Source of the DNA: Rhodovulum sp.
Lineage (GTDB): Bacteria; Pseudomonadota; Alphaproteobacteria; Rhodobacterales; Rhodobacteraceae
Direction of reading: 5' to 3'
Assembly: GCA_020637615.1 (NCBI GenBank)
Contig: JACKKC010000015.1
Location: 1-64,000 of the forward strand
Length of the DNA stretch: 64,000 nt
Below, piece by piece: positions 46,214 through 54,552 of this stretch. A program made the translations under genes and the position numbers. The notes beneath the pieces were generated by a model. That model made no database searches. It was not told the origin of the DNA and saw only the letters and a list, made by a program, of their open reading frames with translations. Position 1 is the stretch's first letter, and every line of letters starts with the position of its first letter.

Positions 46214-46480
46214 CGTCGGCTCCCGCTGCACCCGGGGCCGGGGAGTTCCAGCTCGATCGACCGGTGGCGATCGGGCCGCGCCGGCCCTGCGGGGGGGGCC
46301 GGCGCGCTTCGCACGCCGTCCAGGGCCGTCCCGTCCCGATCCTCGACCGGCGGGACGGCTGAACCGCCTCGCCCTGCGGCTCGCGCCTCCGGGCGACCGG
46401 ACCGGGCGATGCGCCACTGGCGCCTCGCCTTTTCGGTCCGTGGGCTGGTCGTGTGGGCCGCGCGGGGCGCGGCTTTTTCC
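46214..46480 (+). repeat. Dispersed two-hairpin intergenic element, copy A
   Basis: Most bases match copy B at 62.5 kb in the same orientation. Hairpin 1 is CGCGCCGGCCC (46277-46287) with GGGCCGGCGCG (46296-46306). Hairpin 2 has outer GGACCG/CGGTCC (46399-46404 with 46434-46439) and inner GGCGA-GCGCC/GGCGC-TCGCC. The end is terminator-like: GCCGCG (46457-46462) with CGCGGC (46468-46473), then five T. It lies in the 609-base gap between the TauE and PNP genes; the rest of that gap has no gene. Confidence 0.75.
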
Positions 46481-46515
46481 CGTTCCGAGGATCGGGCCGG
46501 CGGACCCGTCGCCGC

Positions 46516-47313
46516 TCAGGCGCCGATGTCGTCCCTGAGGAAGCGGCGCAGGATGCGTTCGAGCTTGGCGGCGCCCAGGGGCGCCATCGCCTTGGTATGG
46601 TCGTGGCTGAGGATCTCGTCGCTCATGCCGGCGGCCATGTTGGTGATGGTGGAGACCGCCGCGACCCGCAGTCCGAAGAAGCGCGCGAGGATCACCTCCG
46701 GGACCGTCGACATGCCCACCGCATCGGCGCCCAGAACGCGGAGCGCGCGGATCTCGGCCGGCGTCTCGAAGCTCGGCCCGGAATACCAGGCATAGACGCC
46801 TTCGCGCAGTTCGATCTCCTCCGCCGCGGCGGCTTCGCGCAGCGCGCGCCGCATCGCCGGGTCGTAGGCGTCCACCATGTTGACGAAACGGGCGTCGGTC
46901 GCCTCGCCGATCAGCGGATTGCGCCCGGAGAAGTTGATGTGGTCGGTGAGCAGCATCAGCTCGCCCGGCGCCATGTCCGGGCGGAGCGAGCCGGCGGCAT
47001 TGGTCAGGACCAGCCGCCCGGCGCCAAGCGCCTGCAGGAGGCCGATCGGCATGCGCATGGCGGCGGGATCGCCTGCCTCGTAGTAATGCGCCCGGCCGCC
47101 GAAGACGGCGACACGCCGGCCTTCGAGCATGCCGATCACCAGATGCGGGTCGTGGCCCGAGACCGCCGCCCTGGGGAAGCCGGGCAGCTCGCCATAGGGG
47201 ATCGCCACGCCGTCGACGCTGGCGGCGAGATGGCCCAGCCCCGAGCCGAGCACGATGCCGAGCTCGACGGGCGCCGCGCCTGCCCTCGACCGGACCGCCT
47301 GAAGTGCCGACAT
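46516..47313 (-). CDS. Purine-nucleoside phosphorylase
   Basis: Cleaves purine nucleosides with phosphate to free base and ribose 1-phosphate in purine salvage, and can feed the purine breakdown genes elsewhere in the window. The 265-residue trimeric-type enzyme has LGIVLGSGLGHLA (phosphate loop), VFGGRAHYYEA, LTNAAGSLRPDM, YSGPSFETPAEIRAL and GADAVGMSTVPEVI with the active Glu and Met. MSALQAV at 47313 is chosen as start because the family begins there. Confidence 0.94.
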   Translation of the reverse strand: MSALQAVRSRAGAAPVELGIVLGSGLGHLAASVDGVAIPYGELPGFPRAAVSGHDPHLVIGMLEGRRVAVFGGRAHYYEAGDPAAMRMPIGLLQALGAGRLVLTNAAGSLRPDMAPGELMLLTDHINFSGRNPLIGEATDARFVNMVDAYDPAMRRALREAAAAEEIELREGVYAWYSGPSFETPAEIRALRVLGADAVGMSTVPEVILARFFGLRVAAVSTITNMAAGMSDEILSHDHTKAMAPLGAAKLERILRRFLRDDIGA

Positions 47314-47382
47314 GGCCAATCCCCGGTTGCTTCGGAAGCGTTTCGATGGCCGGGCCAGCATGTCCCGCAAGCCGGCCGATGT

Positions 47383-47811
47383 CTATGGCGCCGGGGCGCA
47401 GAGGGGCTTGCGGAAGACGAGCGCGTCGAGCGGCGGCCGGCCGGCCCGGGCGTAATAGCCCGGCCGCCGGCCGACCGGGCGATAGCCGAGCGCCTCATAG
47501 AGGCCGCGGGCGGGGGCATTCTCGACGGCGGTCTCGAGGAAGATCTCGCCGGCGCCCCGGGCGGATGCGGCCGCCTCGAAGGCGAGGACCAGCGCGGTCC
47601 CGATGCCGCGCCGCCGCGCCTCGGGCTCGACGGCGAGGGTCAAGAGCTCGGCTTCCGGCCCGGCGAGCCGCCCGAGCGCGAAGCCTTCGGGGCGGCAGAG
47701 CAGGAGCGTCCCCTCCGCGGCGGCGAGCTCGGCGAATTCGCGCGCGGTCCAGGGGCGCGGCGCCTCGGTGAAGCAGCGCGCATGCAGGGCGGCCAGCGCA
47801 TCAGGCGACAT
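47383..47811 (-). CDS. rimI: RimI-like N-acetyltransferase
   Basis: A 142-residue GNAT acetyltransferase with the acetyl-CoA loop VEPEARRRGIGTAL and the tail ETAVENAPARGLYEALGY. RimI acetylates the N-terminal alanine of ribosomal protein S18, and overlap with tsaB (11 bases) is the usual arrangement. The specific substrate is inferred from that context. Confidence 0.88.
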   Translation of the reverse strand: MSPDALAALHARCFTEAPRPWTAREFAELAAAEGTLLLCRPEGFALGRLAGPEAELLTLAVEPEARRRGIGTALVLAFEAAASARGAGEIFLETAVENAPARGLYEALGYRPVGRRPGYYARAGRPPLDALVFRKPLCAPAP

Positions 47812-48466
47812 CGATCAGCATCGGGCGGGGCTCGCTCGGCGGATCTGCGTCCGCCGGGCGCAGGTAGAGCGGCGCGGGCCGGCCCGTTGCGCCCCCGAGC
47901 CGCGTCGCGGCCACCCGCGCCAGTCGGCGCGGATCGGCGCTCGTGTCCTCGGGGCCGGCGCGGCATTCCAGCTCGGCGGCGAGATTCTCGGCCTGATGGC
48001 CGAGGCAGAGCAGGTCGCAGCCACGCGGCAGATCCGCCGCGGCCTCGCGCGCGAAGGGCGCGCCCAGGGGCGTGCCGTCGCGAAGGAGTTGGAGCAGGCA
48101 ATGGTCCTGGCGGTCGGCGACGGAGGCCAGCACGTCGCCCGGGATGCCCTCGGCCAGCGCCTCGAAGCGGCTGACGCCGATCGCCGGCCGGGAGAGCGCC
48201 ATCGCCAGCCCGCGCGCGGCGGCGACGGCGATCCGGACGCCGGTGAAATTGCCCGGGCCGGTGCCGACCGCGATGGCGTCGATCCCGCCCCAGGCGATTT
48301 CCGCTTCCCCAAGGATCTCCTCGAGCATCGGCATGAGGCGCTCGGCCTGACCGCGCGCCATGGCCTCGTCGCGGCTGGCGAGCAGCCGATCGCCGGCCAG
48401 CAGGGCCGCCGTGCATTGGGCCTGAGCGGTGTCGAAGGCGAGGATCAGCGGCCCGTCAGACGGCAA
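47801..48466 (-). CDS. tsaB: tRNA threonylcarbamoyladenosine protein TsaB
   Basis: A 221-residue ASKHA-fold protein that binds TsaD (31 kb) and TsaE to form t6A at position 37. The motifs ILAFDTAQAQCTAAL and VGTGPGNFTGVRIAVAAARGLA are diagnostic. It overlaps the nfu gene upstream and the rimI gene downstream, each by 11 bases, so the three are one operon. Confidence 0.94.
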   Translation of the reverse strand: MPSDGPLILAFDTAQAQCTAALLAGDRLLASRDEAMARGQAERLMPMLEEILGEAEIAWGGIDAIAVGTGPGNFTGVRIAVAAARGLAMALSRPAIGVSRFEALAEGIPGDVLASVADRQDHCLLQLLRDGTPLGAPFAREAAADLPRGCDLLCLGHQAENLAAELECRAGPEDTSADPRRLARVAATRLGGATGRPAPLYLRPADADPPSEPRPMLIDVA

Positions 48467-49016
48467 CCGGGCGCACCTCGGTCACTTCGGGGATATAATG
48501 GCGCAGCAGGTTCTCGATGCCCATCTTCAGCGTCATGGTCGAGGAGGGGCAGCCGGCGCAGGCGCCCTGCATGTGCAGGTAGACCACGCCCCGGTCGAAG
48601 CCGTGGAAGGTGATGTCGCCGCCGTCCTGCGCCACCGCGGGACGGACGCGGGTGTCGAGCAGTTCCTTGATCTGGTTCACGATTTCCTGGTCGGGGCCGT
48701 CGTGCTCGGCATGGCCGACCGCGCCCTCCGCGCCCTCGATGGCGGGTTCGCCCGACTGGAAATGCTCCATGATCGCGCCGAGGATCCCCGGCTTGATATG
48801 CGGCCATTCCACGCCTTCGGCCTTGCTGACGGTCACGAAATCGGCGCCGAGAAAGACCCCCGTCACGCTGCCGGTCGCGAAGATGCGCCGCGCCAGCGGC
48901 GAGACCGCGGCCGCGGCCTCGGTCGGGAAATCGGCGGCGCCGCCGGAGAGCACCGCCTGGCCGGGAAGGAACTTGAGCGTCGCCGGATTCGGTGTGGATT
49001 CGGTCTGGATGAACAT
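48456..49016 (-). CDS. NifU-like Fe-S scaffold protein (Nfu)
   Basis: A 186-residue protein with an N-terminal Nfu domain (MFIQTESTPNPATLKFLPGQ) and a C-terminal NifU domain with the cluster-binding CAGC in MQGACAGCPSSTMTLK. It carries or delivers a 4Fe-4S cluster to target enzymes. It leads the nfu-tsaB-rimI operon, overlapping tsaB by 11 bases. This organisation is the common alphaproteobacterial one. Confidence 0.94.
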   Translation of the reverse strand: MFIQTESTPNPATLKFLPGQAVLSGGAADFPTEAAAAVSPLARRIFATGSVTGVFLGADFVTVSKAEGVEWPHIKPGILGAIMEHFQSGEPAIEGAEGAVGHAEHDGPDQEIVNQIKELLDTRVRPAVAQDGGDITFHGFDRGVVYLHMQGACAGCPSSTMTLKMGIENLLRHYIPEVTEVRPVAV

Positions 49017-49108
49017 CGGTCGTGCCTCTGGAAGATGTTCCCTAGGTGCGACCGCGACGGGTCCGAGTCAACCCTGCGGGGGTGCGGAGATGGCCGGCGG
49101 CGCGGCGC

Positions 49109-49567
49109 TTAGGTGACGGCGATGATGTCTTCCTTGGTCATGGAGCCGGGGACGATGGTGATCGGCACGCGCAGCTCGCCGATGCGGCGGCCGGTCAGCG
49201 CGGTGACGAGCAGGCCGGGGCCGCCGTTCTCGGTGCCGGCGCCGAGCACCACGACGCCGATCTCGGGGTTCTCCTTGAGATGCTTGAGCACCGCGTCGAC
49301 CTTGTCGCCCTCGCGGATGGCGAGCGAGGGGGTGACGCCCTCGCGTTTCTCCATGCGGTCCTTGAAGACCTGGAAATGCGCCTCGATCTTCTCGTGCGCC
49401 TCGGCCCGCATCACGTCGGCCACGCCCATGAAATGCTGGAATTCCTCGGGCGAGACGATGGCGAGGATCTCGACGCCGCCGCCGGTCTTGGCGGCCCGGA
49501 TCGCGGCGTAGCGCATGGCGTTCAGCATCTCGGGCGTGTCGTCGAGGATGATCAGGAACTTGCGCAT
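49109..49567 (-). CDS. Universal stress protein
   Basis: A 152-residue UspA-fold protein: MRKFLIILDDTPEMLNAMRYA begins the first strand and helix, and VVLGAGTENGGPGLLVTALTGR with PITIVPGS near the end resembles the ATP-loop G-2X-G-9X-G region in loose form. Members aid survival in starvation or oxidative stress by unknown means. It is alone between nfu and the lipoprotein gene. Confidence 0.9.
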   Translation of the reverse strand: MRKFLIILDDTPEMLNAMRYAAIRAAKTGGGVEILAIVSPEEFQHFMGVADVMRAEAHEKIEAHFQVFKDRMEKREGVTPSLAIREGDKVDAVLKHLKENPEIGVVVLGAGTENGGPGLLVTALTGRRIGELRVPITIVPGSMTKEDIIAVT

Positions 49568-49798
49568 GCGTCTCCCCCTTGGCCTGCGCGATCATCTGCG
49601 ATGCCCGCCGGGATCGCAAGCCGGGTGACGGCGGGCCTGCGCGCCCGGCCGCCGAGGTTTGCCTGGCCGGGGCGGGCGTGGTATACACTTAATACGATCG
49701 GGCGCCCGCGGTTCAATTTCGGGACCGTGCTCGGGGCGACCGGTCACCGCGATCGTTTGAAGATCACCCGGATGCCGATTCAACGAAAGAGCATAGCC

Positions 49799-50461
49799 AT
49801 GACATCCTTCCCCCGCCTCGCGACCCTCATGCTGTCGGTCGCTGCCCTGACCGCCTGCACCACGATCTTTTCCGACGATTTCGAAGCCGATCCCGTCGGC
49901 GGCAGCCCGCTCGCCGCGCCCACGGGGCCGCCTGCGGGCGACAGTGTCGCCACCCAGACCAGCGCCGGGAACTCGGCCACCGTGAGCAATGGCGCGCCGC
50001 TCGACGGCGCCCATTCGCTGGTGCTGCAGGGGCCGAGCGCCGGCAGCCGGCCGCGCGTGATCCTGACCGCGGCCTCGCATCCCGACAACGGCAAGCCGAT
50101 CCTGACGCGGTTCAGGGGGCAGCTCGCCCCGGGCGCGAGCGCGCAGATCAACATGAGCTCGGGCGGGCCGTTCTGGGCGCTCCAGATCGAGCTTTCGGGC
50201 GGCACGGTGACCGCGAACGGCGTGAATGTCGGAACCTATGTAGAGGGCGGGACCCACGAGGTCTTCATCAACTTGTTCCCGACCGGCGATTTCTGGCGTT
50301 TCACCATGACAGGCGAGGCCAATGTGCCCGACAACGTCGGCGGGCCGCTGCCGCATCCCGGGGATTTCCCGGGCGACAGTTTCGGCGCCGTGATCGAGCT
50401 TCAGGCCCCCGGTGCCGAGACCTACCGGCTGGACAACATCACGATGAACCAGCAGACCTGA
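49799..50461 (+). CDS. Putative lipoprotein, unknown function
   Basis: A 220-residue protein with a lipoprotein signal: hydrophobic start and lipobox LTAC, cysteine at residue 20. The mature part is Gly/Ser/Pro-rich and predicted beta, with recurring patterns such as FSDDFEADPVGG, SLVLQGPSAGS and YRLDNITMNQ, which resemble a concanavalin/carbohydrate-binding-type fold, but no family is certain. It lies in a convergent pair with trpS; the dispersed element copy C is between them. Confidence 0.7.
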   Translation: MTSFPRLATLMLSVAALTACTTIFSDDFEADPVGGSPLAAPTGPPAGDSVATQTSAGNSATVSNGAPLDGAHSLVLQGPSAGSRPRVILTAASHPDNGKPILTRFRGQLAPGASAQINMSSGGPFWALQIELSGGTVTANGVNVGTYVEGGTHEVFINLFPTGDFWRFTMTGEANVPDNVGGPLPHPGDFPGDSFGAVIELQAPGAETYRLDNITMNQQT

Positions 50462-50550
50462 CGCCGTCTTCGGGCTTTTTTCGGACCGGCGCCCGTTGCC
50501 GTTGTCGGTGGAGCCTTCCCTTCGCGGTTTTGGCTTCAGACAAATCCGCG

Positions 50551-50710
50551 CGCGCCTGCCTGCCCCCCGGCAGGCGCGACAAGCGCGCCCGCCCAGGCAG
50601 TCGCACGCGGATTACCCACCGGCGGTGAAACTCAACCCCCCTCGGCCTCCGCGCTCGCGCGCTGCTGCCGACGAACCGGCGCGAGGCAATGCCTCGCTTT
50701 TGCCGGTTCG
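50551..50710 (+). repeat. Dispersed two-hairpin intergenic element, diverged copy C
   Basis: Hairpin 1: CGCGCCTGCC (50551-50560) with GGCAGGCGCG (50569-50578). The linker GGTGAAACTCAACCCCCTCG resembles GGTGAAGCTGCAACCCCCTCG in copy B. Hairpin 2: CGAACCGGC (50672-50680) with GCCGGTTCG (50702-50710), inside it GCGAGGC/GCCTCGC. The stems differ in sequence from copies A and B but still pair. It fills most of the 304-base gap between the lipoprotein and trpS genes. Confidence 0.65.
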
Positions 50711-50765
50711 GGGTGTCCCTGGGCCGATCGGTTTACCCGGATATCATACCGCCGGCGCGGGCGGG

Positions 50766-51794
50766 TCAGATCTGGCGGCTGCGGACCAGGCCGACGATCT
50801 CGTAGGTGCGCGCCAGGATCGGCTCGGCGATCGCGGCGGCGCGGTCGGCGCCGTCGCCGAGGATGCGGTCGATCTCGGCGGGGTCGGCCATGAGCTCGGT
50901 CATGCGCGCGGTGATCGGCCCGAGGCGGGCGACCGCGAGTTCGGCCAGCGCCGGCTTGAAGACCGAGAACGGCGCCCCGGCGAATTCCTCCAGCACGGTC
51001 TCGGGCGGCTGTTCCGCGAGCGCGGCATAGATGGTGAGGAGGTTGCGCGCTTCGGGGCGGTCGGCGAGCAGGGTCAGGCTGTCGGGCAGCGGCTCGGCAT
51101 CGGTGCGCGCCTTGCGGATCTTCTGGGCGATGGTGTCGGCATCGTCGCTGAGGTTGATGCGGCTCATGTCCGAGGGATCGGATTTCGACATCTTCTTCGA
51201 GCCGTCGCGCAGGGACATGACCCGCGTCGCCGCGCCCTCGATGATCGGCTCGGCCAGCGGGAAGAACGGCGTGCCGAAATCGTGGTTGAACTTGGCCGCG
51301 ATGTCGCGGGTCAGCTCCACATGCTGCTTCTGGTCCTCGCCCACCGGCACATGGGTGGCGTGGTAGACGAGGATGTCGGCCGCCATCAGGTTGGGATAGA
51401 CATAGAGCCCGGCGCTCGCCGCCTCCCGGTCCTTGCCGGCCTTGTCCTTGAACTGGGTCATGCGGTTCAGCCAGCCGAGCCGCGCCACGCAGTTGAAGAT
51501 CCAGGCGAGCTCGGCATGGGCCGGCACCTGGGACTGGTTGAAGAGGATCGAGCGCGCGGGGTCGAGGCCGCAGGCGAGATAGGCCGCCGCCAGCTCCCGC
51601 GTGGCATGGGCGAGCTTGGCCGGGTCCTGCCAGACGGTGATCGCGTGCAGGTCGACGACGCAGTAGATCGTCTCGAGCCCCTCGTCCTGCATCGCCACCC
51701 AGCGGCGCAGCGCTCCGAGGTAATTGCCGAGCGTCAGGTTGCCCGAGGGCTGGGCGCCGGAGAAGACGCGGGGCTCGAATTTCGGCTCGGACAT
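50766..51794 (-). CDS. trpS: Tryptophanyl-tRNA synthetase
   Basis: Charges tRNA-Trp. The 342-residue class I synthetase has the HIGH-equivalent PSGNLTLGNYLGAL near the N-terminus, VGEDQKQHVELTRD and the KMSKS loop in SKKMSKSDPSDMS. The length and end fit the family. In Rhodobacterales trpS commonly sits near murJ and glnD, as here. Confidence 0.97.
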   Translation of the reverse strand: MSEPKFEPRVFSGAQPSGNLTLGNYLGALRRWVAMQDEGLETIYCVVDLHAITVWQDPAKLAHATRELAAAYLACGLDPARSILFNQSQVPAHAELAWIFNCVARLGWLNRMTQFKDKAGKDREAASAGLYVYPNLMAADILVYHATHVPVGEDQKQHVELTRDIAAKFNHDFGTPFFPLAEPIIEGAATRVMSLRDGSKKMSKSDPSDMSRINLSDDADTIAQKIRKARTDAEPLPDSLTLLADRPEARNLLTIYAALAEQPPETVLEEFAGAPFSVFKPALAELAVARLGPITARMTELMADPAEIDRILGDGADRAAAIAEPILARTYEIVGLVRSRQI

Positions 51795-51870
51795 GGCCTC
51801 GTCGTCTCGTCTGGTCTATGGATGCGCGCGCTTATTGCCGTTGCGCCGCGCCCCGTCAACAGGAGCCCCG

Positions 51871-52557
51871 ATGCCGCCATCCGGTCCTTTCCAGCGCCTG
51901 CCGGCTCTGGTGGTGGCGCTGACGCTGGCCATCCTCGCGATCGAGGCGGCGTTGCAACTCGGGGCCCATGGGCTGATCGGCGGGCCGCAGGCGGCGGGCT
52001 GGCGCCTGGCGGCGATGACGCGGTTCGGCTTCTCCGCGCCGCTCTTCGACTACATGGTCGAGACCCGGGAGCCGACGGCGGACGGGCTGTTGCGGTTCGT
52101 CAGCTATCCGGCGGTGCATTCCGGCGCGATGCACGCGATCTTCGGCGCCGTGCTGCTGGCGGCGCTGGGCAAGGCGGTCTCGGAGCGGTTCTCGCAGGCC
52201 GCCATGGCCGGGATCCTGCTGGCGGGCGCCGTCGCCGGCGCGCTGGCCTACGGGTTCCTGCTCGACAGCCGCGTGCTGCTGGTCGGGGTCTACCCGGCGG
52301 TCTATGCGCTGATCGGCGCCTTCAGCTGGTGGCTCTTCACCATGCCGGAGAGTGAAGCGCGCGGAAGGATCGCGGCCTTCCGGCTGATCGGGATGCTGGC
52401 GGGCCTTCAGCTGCTCTTCCGGCTGCTGATCGGCGGCGGCGACGAATGGGTGGCGCATCTGGCGGGTTTCGCCGCCGGCTTCGCACTCGCCCCCCTGCTC
52501 GCCCCGGACGGCGGCGCGCGGCTGCGCCGCTGGCGGGACCGGGCGCGGCAGCGGTAG
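51871..52557 (+). CDS. Rhomboid-family membrane protein lacking the catalytic serine
   Basis: A 228-residue protein with about six membrane spans. The rhomboid order is recognisable: VHSGAMHAIFGAVLLAALGKAVSE for the first conserved helix and WVAHLAGFAAGF with the conserved His of the last. The position of the catalytic GxSG reads LVGVYPAVYALIGAF, with no serine, so proteolysis is unlikely and the protein is probably a pseudoprotease that binds membrane proteins. AGGAG lies before the ATG at 51871. It is divergent from trpS. Confidence 0.8.
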   Translation: MPPSGPFQRLPALVVALTLAILAIEAALQLGAHGLIGGPQAAGWRLAAMTRFGFSAPLFDYMVETREPTADGLLRFVSYPAVHSGAMHAIFGAVLLAALGKAVSERFSQAAMAGILLAGAVAGALAYGFLLDSRVLLVGVYPAVYALIGAFSWWLFTMPESEARGRIAAFRLIGMLAGLQLLFRLLIGGGDEWVAHLAGFAAGFALAPLLAPDGGARLRRWRDRARQR

Positions 52558-52651
52558 GCAGCCGATTTGCAGCCGGGCCGCTCCGGGCCGTTCCCCAGCA
52601 TCGAGGGCTTGGGTATAAGGACGCGGCCGGGCGGCAGCGGGGTCGGAGCGG

Positions 52652-53761
52652 ATGGATCACGGGAGGCGGTTTCGCCTGCGAATGGCCGGCTTTTCCGACG
52701 AGGAGATCCTGATCTTCGGGCTCATGGACTGCCCGGAGGAAAGCGTGATGGACTTCATTTCGAAGGAGCTCAACAGGCGGGTGCTGCGACCGCATCTGAA
52801 CGGGCCTCAACGTCACGTGCTGGCGGACAAATGGGCCACGCAGGCGCTTCTCGCCTCGATCGGGGTGCCGGTTCCGAAGCTTTACGGCCTCTATCATCCA
52901 CGGCTCGGCATGACCGCTGCCGGTGAGCCGCTGACGACGCCGCATGAATGCGCCGAACTGATCCGCGGCGAGCTGCCCTGCCGGCTGTTTCTCAAGCCGC
53001 GCGGCGGCCAGCAGGGGCAGGATGTGCGGGTGGTGGATGTTGCCCCGGACCCCGACGGAATCCCCTGCGCCTCGAGCGCCGCGGGAACGCAGAGCCTCGC
53101 GGCATTTCTCGACGCGCTGCCGATGGAGGCTGGCGAGGGGCATGGCCGGTCCTGCGAGGGCTACCTGGTGCAAGGGTTCATCGAGCAGCATCCGGCGGTC
53201 GCCGCCTTCAACCCCTGGTCGGTCAATACGGTGCGGATCATCACGTTTCGCAGGCTGAGCGGCGAGGTGACCATCGACGCCGCATTCCTTCGCACCGGCC
53301 GCGCCGGCGCGCAGATAGACAACTGGTCGCAGGGCGGGCTGGTCGCGGATGTGGACCTTGCGACCGGCGCGGTCACCAGGGCGTTCGGGTCGCTGAAGCA
53401 CGAAGCGCCTCGACGGGTCGCGACACATCCCGACAGCGGCGTGGCCTTCGAGGGCTTCGTGCTGCCGGACTGGCCGCGCGCCCTGGACGCGTGCAGCAAG
53501 GCGGCGCGGGTCTTCTCGGGGGTGCGCTGGATCGGCTGGGACGTGGCGATGACACCCGCAGGCCCGGTGATCGTGGAGGGCAACTCCGACTGGTCTATCG
53601 CGACGCAGCTGGTCAACGGCGCCTATCTCGGGCCCGGCCGGCGCGCGGAACTGGAGCGCGAGATCGCGCTGCCTGACCGCTTGCCGAGCCTGCCGCGTGC
53701 GTTCGCGCGGGTCGTCAGACGGGAGTTGCGGCGCGGCCGGCGGTGGGTGCTTCGTGGCTGA
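52652..53761 (+). CDS. ATP-grasp enzyme, sugar-transfer-associated type
   Basis: A 369-residue ATP-grasp protein. It has FLKPRGGQQGQDVRVVD (the lysine and glycine loop of the ATP site), YLVQGFIEQHP, NTVRIITFR and the metal-binding VIVEGNSDWS near the end, which fit the sugar-transfer-associated ATP-grasp family (PF14397). These ligases join a carboxylate to an amine or sugar, often in polysaccharide loci, but the substrate is unknown. The ATG at 52652 or 52682 could start it. The stop overlaps the PP-loop gene by 8 bases, so the two are coupled. Confidence 0.78.
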   Translation: MDHGRRFRLRMAGFSDEEILIFGLMDCPEESVMDFISKELNRRVLRPHLNGPQRHVLADKWATQALLASIGVPVPKLYGLYHPRLGMTAAGEPLTTPHECAELIRGELPCRLFLKPRGGQQGQDVRVVDVAPDPDGIPCASSAAGTQSLAAFLDALPMEAGEGHGRSCEGYLVQGFIEQHPAVAAFNPWSVNTVRIITFRRLSGEVTIDAAFLRTGRAGAQIDNWSQGGLVADVDLATGAVTRAFGSLKHEAPRRVATHPDSGVAFEGFVLPDWPRALDACSKAARVFSGVRWIGWDVAMTPAGPVIVEGNSDWSIATQLVNGAYLGPGRRAELEREIALPDRLPSLPRAFARVVRRELRRGRRWVLRG

Positions 53762-54548
53762 TCGCGGCGCCGCGGCCGTCGCTCCGGGGCGCCGGCGACA
53801 CGAGGTTCTCTGGACCGCCGGCTGGGATTCGACCTTCCGGGTGCTCGACCTGATCTCCGGTTCCGATGCTCTCGTGCAACCCTATTACGTCGTCGACCCC
53901 GGGCGCCGGTCGCATCGCATGGAACTGGCGCGCATGGCCGAGATCGTCGCGGCGGTGGCGGCGCGGGGCTGGCCGGGCCGGCTGGAACTGCCAGAAGTGG
54001 TGGAGATGCCGGACACCGGCCGGCATCCCGACATCCGCGCGGCCTGGGCGACGCTCCACGACGGGATCGGCCTCGGGTCGCAGTACGAATGGCTCGCCTG
54101 CTTCGCGCGCGACCGCGACCTGCGCGGCCTGGAACTCGGGGTCGTCGCGGGCGGGAGCAAGACCGAGACCTTCCTGCGTCCCCGGGTGGTCCGGCGCATG
54201 GAGGCGGGGCGCGAGGTGACGGTCTTCGACCGCGAGGGGGAGCCGGGTGCGGTGCTCTTCGAGCGGATGACCTTTCCGCTGCTGGCGACCAGCAAGGCGC
54301 GCATGGGCGAGATCGCCGCCGAGCGCGGTTTCCGCGACCTGCTGGAGCGCTCGTGGTTCTGCCACGACCCGCTGCTCGGGCGCTATCCCTGCGGCCAGTG
54401 CGTGCCCTGCCGCGATGCCACAAGCCGCGGCCTCGCCTATCGGCTGGGGTGGCGCGGCCGGGCCATCGCGCTCCTGCCCGGCCGGCTGTCGGGGCTGGTG
54501 CGGAAGGGGCGACGCCGGCTGCGCCAGCGGAGCCGGCCGGAACGGTGA
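53754..54548 (+). CDS. PP-loop ATPase, QueC-like
   Basis: A 264-residue protein of the ATP-pyrophosphatase group. The loop LWTAGWDSTF, near residue 20, stands for SGGxDST. Near the C-terminus CHDPLLGRYPCGQCVPC supplies four cysteines for a zinc site, as in the nitrile-forming enzyme QueC. Several sequence differences make it doubtful that it makes preQ0; more likely it activates a carboxylate for amide or nitrile formation with the coupled ATP-grasp partner. The GTG at 53754 overlaps the previous stop by 8 bases. Confidence 0.74.
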   Translation: MADRGAAAVAPGRRRHEVLWTAGWDSTFRVLDLISGSDALVQPYYVVDPGRRSHRMELARMAEIVAAVAARGWPGRLELPEVVEMPDTGRHPDIRAAWATLHDGIGLGSQYEWLACFARDRDLRGLELGVVAGGSKTETFLRPRVVRRMEAGREVTVFDREGEPGAVLFERMTFPLLATSKARMGEIAAERGFRDLLERSWFCHDPLLGRYPCGQCVPCRDATSRGLAYRLGWRGRAIALLPGRLSGLVRKGRRRLRQRSRPER

Positions 54549-54552
54549 GCCG

